Source of the DNA: Agrypnia vestita
Lineage: Eukaryota > Arthropoda > Insecta > Trichoptera > Phryganeidae
DNA length: 64,000 nt
Direction: 5' to 3'
Assembly (NCBI GenBank): GCA_016648135.1
Contig: JADDOH010010214.1
Coordinates: 20,876-84,875, forward strand
The notes under the pieces are model-generated. The model saw nothing but the letters and a program-made list of their open reading frames with translations, searched no databases and was not told the origin of the DNA. Positions 11,413 through 20,183 of this stretch are shown here, one piece after another (the first letter of the stretch is position 1; each line of letters opens with the position of its first letter). The position numbers and the translations under genes were made by a program.

Positions 11413-12682
11413 ATAACACTAGATGTGCCGCCGTCCCATTTTTGTCCCATCCGCAAGTTTGATCGTCTACAACTTTTTTGTTTTTTCATTCAGGTCGGTG
11501 AAACTTTTTTGACTTTTAGTAATTTTATGTATTTATATAATTCAAATTTATAGCATCCATGTTTTCAATATTATATCAAGAATAGTTTATTAAAAAAAAA
11601 AAGATATACCTAAAAGTGCCGCTGGTCCCTTTTTTGTCCCGTCATTGTTCTAATGCTCAGCTCTATGCATTTCAATATAACAATAGACTCTAGTTCAAAG
11701 AAAAAACCTGAGACGATATAATTCTACAACAGCTCGAAATATGGAGTAGATGTCGTAGATCAAATAAATCGTAAGTATACACGAAAGGCAGCTTCAAGAC
11801 GTTGTCCAGTTCATACATTTTATAATTTTTTAGATTTAGCGGGTATAAATGCTTGGGTGTTGTATAAAATAACCAACAACAGCAAAATTAAACGCAGAGA
11901 CTTTTTATTGCAATTGGGAGGAGAATTGGGAGAAAATTATATGTCTAGTAGAAAAACAACCATTCTGAGAGATTCCATACGAGAGAGAGAAAAGATAAAT
12001 GAACAAGATGTCAAGTCAAGTCAAAATGCTCAAATAATAAGTTCCATGAGAAGTGCCACCTGTGCAAAAAAAAATTAATGCACAGGTAAAGAAGATTATT
12101 TATGCGTTAATTGCTTTACACATAATGATAACTAGTTTAAAAATATTTCATAATTTATTACAGTTACAATTACTATGCGAGTAGTGATGATTTTGATACT
12201 AAACCAAAAAACATTAATATAATAATAAAAATAAGTTTTTTTTTATTCATTTTTTTTTGGTCATGGTTACACCTCGACTGACTAGCTAGTAAAGTATAAC
12301 ATTAGACTTTTAATTCATAATTTGTTATGTTTTTGTTTTTCAGACAATAATTATTTGATTTAAGTTAATTCATAAACGTGTTTTAAATACAATTTTTTAT
12401 GTATATTTATGTTATCATAAATTTATGTAACACATTTTTTATAAGCCTATAATGCCCCACTTGTTGAATCCTGTTCTGGGACTGTTATAATTAACAAATC
12501 ACTGTAATAACAATATTATTGAAGAACAATATAAAAGAAAAATCTATACATATATAATAATTACATATATATTATAAAATAAAAGTAGTTTTAACCATAA
12601 CTTTTATGCCTTATAGCAATATCATTATGGTAAATAGAATGGGACAAATATGTCCACGACGTCGGTTCTAGGGGGGTCTTAA
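11413..12682 (+). mobile_element. piggyBac-like transposon, internally deleted, nested in gypsy
   Basis: The segment interrupts gypsy pol. The right end is GGGGGGTC followed by TTAA (12679-12682), the piggyBac target. The left end aligns with the inverted right end: CTAGATGTGCCGCCGTCCC and TTTTTGTCCCAT versus CTAGAACCGACGTCGTGG and ATATTTGTCCCAT. The left TTAA appears mutated (ATAA at 11413). A subterminal repeat of the left end lies at 11611-11645. At about 1.27 kb it is shorter than autonomous piggyBac elements (usually about 2-3 kb) and keeps only the C-terminal coding part. Confidence 0.7.
11689..12135 (+). pseudogene. piggyBac-type transposase, C-terminal part
   Basis: The frame reads FYNSSKYGVDVVDQINRKYT, then RRCPVHTFYNFLDLAGINAW, then RRDFLLQLGGELGENY. 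This is the conserved C-terminal block of DDE_Tnp_1_7 (piggyBac) transposases, including the final acidic site in GVDVVDQ. A stop lies before FYNSS. After RSATCAKK a one-base shift in an A run moves into a frame reading CTGKEDYLCVNCFTHND, the remains of the C-terminal cysteine-rich zinc-binding domain. The N-terminal two thirds, including the first catalytic acidic residues, is missing, so the protein cannot be active. Confidence 0.8.
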
Positions 12683-13362
12683 TCTTCGGCGCTTCGAGTG
12701 TTAAGGTTGAAACTAAAGATGAGTTTTCAGAAGTTAGACGGCTGTCGGTAATGATGGTAGACAACTGGAACGCAAGAAGACTCTAGGCAGATGAAGAAGA
12801 GTGTCAGCAAATATCTAAGCAAGTATGGTCAGATTAGGAAGAGTATCGGCAAGTATCAGAAGCAAGTATCAGCCCAATTCTGCGTTGAAAAGGAACCAAT
12901 GAGCCTCGTCACGGGTAACATGTGATCCAAAGGCCTTGTGGGGTCAATGAATTTCTCTAAAAATTGAAGACAGCCTCCTTAAGAGAAAGTGGGAAAGTCC
13001 AGATGGGGAAACAATTATTAAAAAAAAAACATAATTCCTAGGTGTCGGATATACGAGATATTACGGGAGATTCACGAAAGAATATCTGGGGGACACTTTG
13101 AAATCAATAAGACTTTAGCCAAAGTTCAGGAACGCTTCTATTGGGTAGAGAGCCGAGAGGATGGGAGTGTTAACGGCACCATGATACGGATCAATAATGT
13201 AATTTACCGAATTCAGCGAAGCCAAAGAATCAAAATGAAAGTCGTTCATCTGGACCGGTTCACCAAATACCATGAAGCTTGCGATGATCCTGTTCGGGAT
13301 GAACAGTCTTCGAGTAAGGGAGGAGACTGCATACCTATTAAATGTTGATAATAATTCAAAGG
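12683..13362 (+). pseudogene. pol: Ty3/gypsy pol continued: integrase ends with the core deleted
   Basis: After the piggyBac-like insertion the pol frame resumes with FSEVRRLSVMMVDNWNARRL, then (in another frame) ILREIHERISGGHFEINKTL and AKVQERFYWV. This is the HHCC zinc-binding N-terminus of gypsy integrase. In the same frame it runs directly into VIYRIQRSQRIKMKVVHLDR and FTKYHEACDDPVRDEQ, the integrase C-terminus, ending IPIKC-stop at about 13347. The whole DDE catalytic core and the second half of the zinc domain are missing. The join lies around 13150-13195. A purine-rich tract at 13315-13326 (AGTAAGGGAGGAGA) could be the polypurine tract. Confidence 0.8.
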
Positions 13363-13802
13363 TGTCACACAACGGCGGTCAGTCATCCGTAACTGAATAT
13401 TACGCACACAACACAGTCATTGAGGCATGACCGCGTTTTCTTTCTTAGAGATTCTACGATATTCCATGACGCCCTAAAATGCTTCATTGAAAAGCCTAGA
13501 ACTTTCAACAGACTTCTCATTACCTCCAGAATAAACCTTTCGGAATAATTTGCCTATAAAAGGCGTCATGCGACATGAGGTGAGCAGTTCGTTTTCGTAA
13601 CAACAAGGTGATGTAGCGTTAACAAGTTTGACAATTGATTCGTGATATTATAACACGCGGTATTAGTAGGTAATCAAGTACAGTGTGACTAGCAGTGATA
13701 CCAGCGAAATTAAAGAAGAAAAGGAGGTGATTATTTTCTATGAGCGAACATTAAATGAAATTTACGAGAAGTAATCTTAGGGACAGATACAGCGGTAAGT
13801 AA
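13363..13802 (+). repeat. Gypsy 3' LTR with TATA box and arthropod initiator
   Basis: It follows the pol stop codon and starts TGTCACAC. A TATAAA box at 13555 is followed 31 bp later by AGCAGTT (13583-13589), the TCAGT-type initiator used by insect LTR elements. About 100 bp upstream of the TATA box, TTCTACGATATTCC resembles a degenerate heat-shock element. The right boundary is uncertain (near GGTAAGTAACA at about 13800). No second copy of this LTR is present, so the 5' part of the element lies elsewhere or is deleted. Confidence 0.55.
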
Positions 13803-14087
13803 CATTAAAAAAAAGTGTGTGAAATATTCGGGAAACATTTAGCGACTGTAAAATTATGAACGGTACATAAATTAAACTCGTGTTCTTCGTTAATAACTTA
13901 AACTAAATTAATTTCTAGCCCAGTTTAATTTAGCTTGTATTTATTAATTACTAATACCTGTAGTGAAATTTTGTGTTGTTAAATGAAATATGTAACATTC
14001 CCTAAAACAGGCCTGCCTAGTTGGGCGGTTTCATGTTTTATTCTATGAAAAATAATTTTATTGTATAATAAAAATTGTATTGCAAGT
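13803..14087. other. AT-rich spacer
   Basis: Between the gypsy LTR and the LINE fragment nothing coding-like or repeated is evident. Confidence 0.5.
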
Positions 14088-14815
14088 TCTGCCAAAAACA
14101 TGGGTCTCATAGTAAACCAGCAGAAGACCAAATACATGGCCGTAGGATGCACCTAACAAATCCCAACTCTCTCGTATGGAAGTCAAAATTTTGAAACGGT
14201 ACCGAGATTTACATACCTAGGATCCCTGATAACAAGCAACAATAATACTACAGAGGAGATTCAGAAGCGCATAGTGAGCGCAAATCGCTGTTTTTTCCGC
14301 CTACAAAAGCAGATAAAATCCATACTGCTGTCAAGTTAACACCAAGATATTAGTGTACAAAACGCTTATTAGGCCAGTGCTCACGTACGAGGCTGAGACT
14401 TGGGTACTAACTAAGACGAATGAGCGAGCACTGGACGTTTTTGAAAGGAAAATTTTGAGGCGTATCTTTGGTCCGGTTCTAGAAAATGGACTTTACAACA
14501 ATGAGTTCTATACTCTATTTAAGGAGCCAAACGTCACAAAATTTATAAAACTGGGAAGACTTCGGTGGCTGGGTCATGGGAAAGAATGTCCGAGCATCAA
14601 GCACCAAAGTCCCTGCTGAACTCAAGGCCAATAGGGCGAAGGAGCTTAGGAAGGCCAAAATTAAGATGGAGTGACAACGTCCTCAAAGACATCTCTGCCT
14701 TAGAGCTTCGGAACTGGAGAGAGCTGGCACTAGACCGAGATGAATGGAGGAAAATTATTGAGGAGGCCAAGGCCCACCAACGGTTGTAGTGCCAAGAATG
14801 ATGACGATGATGAAA
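14088..14815 (+). pseudogene. Non-LTR retrotransposon 3' end (RTE/Jockey-like)
   Basis: Plus-strand frames read AKNMGLIVNQQKTKYMAV, then PRFTYLGSLITSNNNTTEEI, then KTLIRPVLTYEAETWVLT, then LDVFERKILRRIFGPV, FIKLGRLRWLGH, then GRPKLRWSDNVLKD and ELALDRDEWRKIIEEAKAHQ. This is the thumb and C-terminal domain of an insect endonuclease/reverse transcriptase LINE. The element is 5'-truncated just after the RT active site. At least two frameshifts (about 14340 and 14575) and one stop (after GCT at about 14150) break it. It ends in a short ATGATGACGATGATG tail, as in RTE-type elements. Confidence 0.85.
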
Positions 14816-15597
14816 AATTGCATTATATTGTAAATCATTTATCTCCCAAAGCCACATCCTTTGACAATATTTTCAAAGACAGCTGGTTTTCTCACAGGAA
14901 CAGATAACTTTATCTTAATTAACTTAAACTATCACTATTTCTATATATCATATTCAAACATACCACCTTCTATTTTCGTGAATTGAGTAGCTGTGATTTG
15001 AGCCCCTAAATTTTTTATTTATTTATTTATTAAATTATATGCATACAAATTAAACAGACGTGGAAATCTAACGAAACCCCGCATGACACGTTCTGAAATC
15101 ATATCAATTTAAGAATATTTAATGCTTCAGTAAGAATCTGTATTCCTACTACATAGTTTTATATTTTTAGATAAAAACCCACATTTCTCCTTAAGGTAAA
15201 AAAGTTATCACGGAGTTTTTTCCTTTTTTTAGACTATTCTGCAATAATCCTTCACAAAAATACTTTTAAATTGGATTTTTGTACTCTCGCTTCCAGCAGT
15301 TTGTTGTGACATGTATCAAACTTTTTTCCTGAGAGTATAAAACACTTAGACTAACTTTAATTTATAAGTATGTAACAACTTTTTACTGAATTATTCTACT
15401 TATTTCGTGAATAAATATAATAAAGTCTATAAAAAATCTAAATAACCTAATAAATATTTATGCTTACAAAAATAATGTTATCACATGATTTGTGAATTTT
15501 TAGCAAAATATTGAAAACAGGGCTTGAACAAAATTTTGGCACAGTTTCTGTTATCAGATCCGAAATATTAATCACACTTGATAATTTTAGCATTATA
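14816..15597. other. AT-rich stretch, nothing recognised
   Basis: No gene, hairpin or repeat end is evident between the LINE tail and the mariner left end. Confidence 0.5.
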
Positions 15598-16896
15598 TTA
15601 GGTCCTTACATATGAAATTGACGTTTAGTATGGGAGGAACATAAAGCCGATTTTTTATTATTATAATATATTTATTTAATCAAAGTATGTACCATTGCTA
15701 TCTATGCACTTTTGCCATCTCATAGGTAGTTCATCGATCCCTTTACTAAAAAAACCATTCGGACGGGAATCAATAAAATCTTTGAAGGCGGTTTGGACTG
15801 CCCCACGGGAGTTGAATTTTTTCCTTTGCAAGAAGTTATCCAAATTTCGAAAAAAATGGTAATCTGTTGGGGCAAGGTCCGGAGAGTACGGTGGATGTCT
15901 TGGACATTCCAATTGAACCTCCTCTAATTTGGTAGGCGTCTGTTGTGCAGTGTGTGGTCTAGCGTTATCATGAAGCAGCAGTGGCCTAGAGCGATTAACC
16001 AGCCTCGGTTGTTTAGCAGCTAGCTTTTCCATCATGGTTTTGCAGTTGCTGACAATAGACATCTGCCGTAATCGTCTGGCCAGATTTAAGAAAGCTGTAG
16101 TGAACGACACCAGCACTATTCCACCAAACGCTCACAAGTAACTTTTTTGGAGTCAATTTTCGCTTGGGGCAAGGTTTGGCTGGTTTCAGCCAGGGTTCAG
16201 GCAGGGTTCAGCCATTGCGATGAGCGCTTCTGATTATCGTACAGGATCCACTTTTCATCACAGGTAATGATTCGATTTAAATCCCTTCATTATTGTGCCG
16301 GTTGAGTAATGCAACGCAGCAGTCAACGCGCGTTTGTTGATTTGCTTCACTCAATTCGTGAGGTACCCACCTTTCAAGCTTTTTCACCTTACCAATTTGC
16401 GTCAAGTGGATTAAAACAGTTTTATCACTAACACCGCAGCCTGCAGCTAACTCGGATGTGGTTTGCGATGGATCCGCTTCCACAATAGCCTTCAATTCTT
16501 CATTATCAACTTTGGTCTCCGGCCGTCCACGGGGCTTGTTCTGCAGGTCGAAATTTCCAGAACGAAAACGTTGGAACCAAAAACTCACTGTGTTTTCTTT
16601 TGCGGCACCGTCGCCATACACATCATTAATCCTTCGAGCCGTTTCTGCAGCACTGGTGCCACGGTGGAACTCGTACTCGTAAATAACGCGATATTTCAAG
16701 TTTTTCATTTGGTAAACTGAGTGACGCAAAGAAAAAAACAATTGAGGAAAAAACAAATGAATTATAATTTTCAAAACACAAATACATGAGTAAATAGCTG
16801 TATAAATTTGGATTTGGAATTCCTAACCAAAGAGAAGATATTTGAGATCAAATTTGCCCGTACGGCAAAACCTCAATTTCATATGTAAGGACCTAA
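15598..16896 (-). mobile_element. Mariner transposon with both ends intact
   Basis: Terminal inverted repeats begin TTAGGTCCTTACATATGAAA at 15598 and, on the other strand, at 16896. They are identical for about 24 bp before diverging. TA dinucleotides flank both ends (15596-15597 and 16897-16898), the expected mariner target duplication. The 1,299-bp length is typical of the family. The transposase is on the minus strand and is frameshifted, so the copy is non-autonomous, although its ends could still be recognised in trans. Confidence 0.92.
15676..16774 (-). pseudogene. Mariner transposase, frameshifted
   Basis: From 16774 the first frame carries the N-terminal helix-turn-helix half: VIYEYEFHRGTSAAETARRI, then ENTVSFWFQRFRSGNFDLQN and KPRGRPETKVDNEELKAIVE. 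The frame ends at RHNNEGI and, after a one-base shift, continues with NRIITCDEKWILYDN, which has the first catalytic Asp. Further shifts occur near 16200-16170 (a short local duplication of TGAACCCTG) and 16050. The last frame has LLLHDNARPHTA, with the second Asp, and YSPDLAPTDYHFF, with the third, giving the DD34D layout. A WVPHEL motif is present. The usual length is about 345 residues; this copy spans that but is not translatable. Confidence 0.9.
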
Positions 16897-16898
16897 TA

Positions 16899-17746
16899 TT
16901 ATAACACTCGCCGTAAACCTGTTATTCTAGAAAACATTCCTTAAATTTATTTGATTTGTGATAGTCTTTATATCATACTGAATATTATTGAATTTATTCA
17001 TCTTTAAGACACTTTTAATAATTACTTAATTTATTTTTCATTATTAATTGTGTATTACGCAGAAACTTACATTTATTGATTTGCTATATATATTTTTGTA
17101 AAAAATTATGTCTTTAATGTCACTCTAGGACCATAATTTAGGGTCATTAATGACCAGTTGACGATCTGTTTTTAAAAAAAATAATAATAATAAAAAAATT
17201 TTTTTAAAAAATTAATAAAAAAAATAATTTAAAAAATCTTATATGTATCTTATACGTATGTATGATTTGTACTTCTATGCATTTTATCATATGACACTGA
17301 CCTTTCCTTTCCGGTGCGGTAAACTGAGCTGACGTTGCCTCCTATTATATGAGTATCTCATGCAACAAAAAAGTTCTTTCAGAGAAACTGGTATTAATTT
17401 GTTAATAAGTGTATGTATTGCAGATGAGGAGTGGTGCGGGGAGCGCAGTACGCGGTGCATAGAATGCAGAGTGCAGGGCGCATTGTTCCGATTGCCAATT
17501 AACACTCTGTAGTAGCGGGATGCACACTAGCCGAGTAAGACGTGGGTTTATGCTGTCATTCGTAATGATCAACGTTTTTTCTCATCAAACAAATTTATAT
17601 TTAATTTATTACCAAAGAAGGTCACTGAACACGAGCTTAATTAGAGTAGCGTCCTTAATATTATATTCACTAAATGTCTCCAGAATGTTTCACAAATTAA
17701 TTATTGCACTGTTTCTTAATTTGCACTAATTAACGCTGTTTCTATT
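16899..17746. other. AT-rich stretch, then 5'UTR-like DNA on the minus strand
   Basis: 16899-17280 is AT-rich with A and T tracts. On the minus strand 17505-17287 is a 72-codon frame starting MLIGNRNNAPCTLH, downstream of the promoter-like module at 17747-18130 and of an A-rich leader with repeated AGTGAA phrases. The frame has no recognisable domain and several other ATGs precede it, so coding is doubtful. Confidence 0.3.
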
Positions 17747-18130
17747 GCTTTGATCACATTCTAGCAAACTCCGTTCACTGTTCGCACGTAGAAAAACTTG
17801 TTGTCCTGGTAAGAACTTCCTTTATTCACTGTCGCTGGAATATAAGCTGGTCACACTGTACCCGCTCTGTTGGTAGTATCGCATGAATTAACCACCGTGA
17901 ATGAATGATCACATTGGTTTACGGTTCTATCGCTGGGAAGTCGCATGCGTTATTGTCGCGAATCACTGACCCTGCGTAATGTCCTTTATTTTTATAGATA
18001 ACACTGCCATTTTATATTCTCCGAGACTCTTGTGGAACTTCTAGATATTATGAGAGACTTGTAGGCGGTTACGGAATGATGTACGTGTATGTATGTTATG
18101 GAATCTTCGAGAAAATTCGGTCGTATTGTA
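17747..18130 (-). promoter_or_regulatory. Minus-strand LTR/promoter-like module with a perfect heat-shock element
   Basis: Read on the minus strand, a perfect four-unit heat-shock element lies at 18118-18101 (on the plus strand GAAtcTTCgaGAAaaTTC). About 105 bp downstream is TATAAAA (17996-17990), and 29 bp after that a TCAGT initiator (17969-17965). The following DNA is A-rich with AGTGAA repeats, like an insect 5' leader. The spacing mimics an inducible insect promoter. The shared layout with the gypsy LTR at 13363-13802 suggests LTR origin, but no LTR boundary or partner is proven. Confidence 0.6.
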
Positions 18131-18719
18131 TTCAGTATTTAGCAGGTTCACCATCTAATTACAGTTTGAATGATTAATATTAATAATAAATGTTAAATAT
18201 TCATATAAATCTTACTTATAAGTCACAAAAATATACATGTACACAAAGTTTACGGCACCGGGATGCACGTTTTTATTTAAGCACCGTATGGGAAGGGTTA
18301 AAGAGTTATGTTCAATGGGTACCATCAGTTCATTGTATTTTATATAATTTCACGCTCATTTCTAACACTCGTCCTGCATAATTGTGTTGATGTTTATACC
18401 CGTAAACACCAACACAACGAAACAAAGTGCGTCGTACGCACGGTTTACACATACTAATACGATAATCTTTCTTAAATTAATGGAAAGAGGTCTAATATTA
18501 TTTATATTAGATGTAATAATATTTCATTATTTGTAAATAAATAACATTTATTTGCATAATATAGACTTTGTACTTATTTTAACATTAATGGATTTTAAAT
18601 TTTTATGTAATACTTTTACGAGATTGTGGCTATGGGAGGCAAAAGAAAACTAAAAACAATTAACATTTTCATTTATAACACAAGTTATTGGACACCGTTT
18701 TTAAATTCAAACTAATATT

Positions 18720-19090
18720 TTCTTGAATATATCACTCAGGTTCGCACTAATTTACTAGAGCAACCAGAATCTTTGCCGCACATTTTTTGTCTATCGTCTT
18801 CGGATCGTTTCACTCAATTTCGCACTAAGTACCTACTCACTCGCGTCGTATGCCTATTACTTGTTTTTCGTCTCTGATCAACTCGCACCGGTTGTCTGAA
18901 ATAACTGACTTACGCGCGCGCGCGCATCTCTTTTATAGATAAATGAAAATTTATAGAGAACTATCGACCAATTTCTCCATATTTCTAGTGATAATAAGAA
19001 TAATCCAGTTGATTCAAGATTAATGTGGATCGTTCGAGAGATTTCAATGATGCGCAGTTACCATTTTTTTAGACTCTCGTGACAATACAT
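18720..19090 (-). promoter_or_regulatory. Second minus-strand LTR/promoter-like module
   Basis: On the minus strand the segment starts near 19087 with TGTCACGAGAG. It has TATAAAA at 18937-18931 and a TCAGT initiator at 18908-18904, 31 bp apart, with a (CG)n run between them (18913-18925). The stretch TTATCTATAAAA is shared with the module at 17747-18130. TTCGAGAGATTTC, about 100 bp upstream of the TATA box, is a degenerate heat-shock-like site at the matching position. It could be a solo LTR; no primer-binding site follows. Confidence 0.5.
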
Positions 19091-19847
19091 TTCCGTTTTT
19101 GGCAAAAAATAATCTGTTTCACTTTTTTAACACGTTTACTAAGTTAAACTTTAAGCCATTATAAGAATCTTGTATCTATTTTTTTCTATCCGATTTTCTC
19201 TCACGTTGTCAAGTTACACAAAAGGTGAAATTTTCTTTGAAAACCTATTCCACAAATTTACAGCACCAACGTTTTTTTCTTAATACCCTGTTTATGTTTA
19301 GCCCACTCAAGATAATCCCCAAATATTCCTGCAGAACTATGCAACACCCTATATAATACGAGAGGACAGCCACAGGGGTTGTAAACTGCACCCAGCGTAG
19401 GTCACGCCCCCTACGTAACAACACCGTCAGGGTTGTGACAAAAACATTTTCATTTTCCATTCCCTGGCCCGGAATCCACGCTGCAACACGAGACGTGCAA
19501 ATTAAATTCTGCACAGCTTTGCGCTTGTTCCGGAAAACTACAATACATTGTGCATCAGCTCGTGGATACAGGTTTGTTACTGAGAACACCATGACTTTGT
19601 CAGTTTTCCCGAAAACTACTTGGGTGCAATATTCAAAAGTATTTTATCAGAGACGATGAGGCAGGGTGGAATTTTGAAAAGAAGATAAAAACGAATATGG
19701 ACGTAGATTCATTAAATATAATAAATAATCCTTTGATAATACTTTTTGGACAGTTATTTCTTTTCAGATAATCTGAAATTGGTTGATCATTGGTTTGGAT
19801 AATTTTATCATATGAATATGAACATCATGTGAATATGAATATCATCC
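19091..19847. other. No supportable gene; overlapping opposite open frames
   Basis: A mildly G+C-richer patch at 19240-19660 is open on both strands (115 codons minus, 74 codons plus) without recognisable domains. Openness on both strands argues for composition rather than coding. Confidence 0.4.
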
Positions 19848-20140
19848 AGATGATTTTATGATTTGAGCGTGGAAAGACAAAAGGGCGTAGTGATTATTTC
19901 GAACTTCACAGGAGAACAAAATAAAGTTCTGTTTCTAATTTTTGTCTGATTTTGTCGATGTTTTTTTATTATTAAATGATTTGCATATTAGTTAAACCAA
20001 AACACATTTAGAATTTGTTTAATAATAATAATAAAAAACATTGACAAATTCAGATTAGCAGAACTTTATTTTTCTCTCCTGTAAAGTTCTAAATAATCAC
20101 TAATGCCCTTTTGGCTTTCTACCCTCGATATGATCATCGT
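19848..20140. mobile_element. Long foldback (hairpin) MITE
   Basis: GAAAGACAAAAGGGC at 19872 is mirrored by GCCCTTTTGGCTTTC at 20105-20119. The arms pair, with small mismatches, over roughly 100-125 bp around a short unpaired centre near 19980-20020. Matching phrases include AGTGATTATTT and AAATAATCACT, and the AATAATAATAATAAAAAACA side. It has no coding capacity. Such near-palindromic elements are usually non-autonomous DNA transposons; the superfamily is unclear because no target duplication is certain. Confidence 0.7.
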
Positions 20141-20183
20141 GTGGAATAAATATGCGACGACTGCATAGCAAAAAGGATATAAA

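Noticed and set aside
13115..13372. Minus-strand 85-codon frame
   Set aside because: Antisense shadow of the gypsy integrase fragment.
14597..14857. Minus-strand 86-codon frame
   Set aside because: Antisense shadow of the LINE C-terminal domain.
16458..16720. Plus-strand frames of 74 and 85 codons
   Set aside because: They are antisense shadows of the mariner transposase N-terminus.
17747..19090. The two minus-strand modules as the two LTRs of one element
   Set aside because: They share only the TATA region and layout; sequence identity is far too low for an LTR pair.
19245..19659. Overlapping minus 115-codon and plus 74-codon frames
   Set aside because: Both strands open over the same DNA, no domain on either, no supporting signals.
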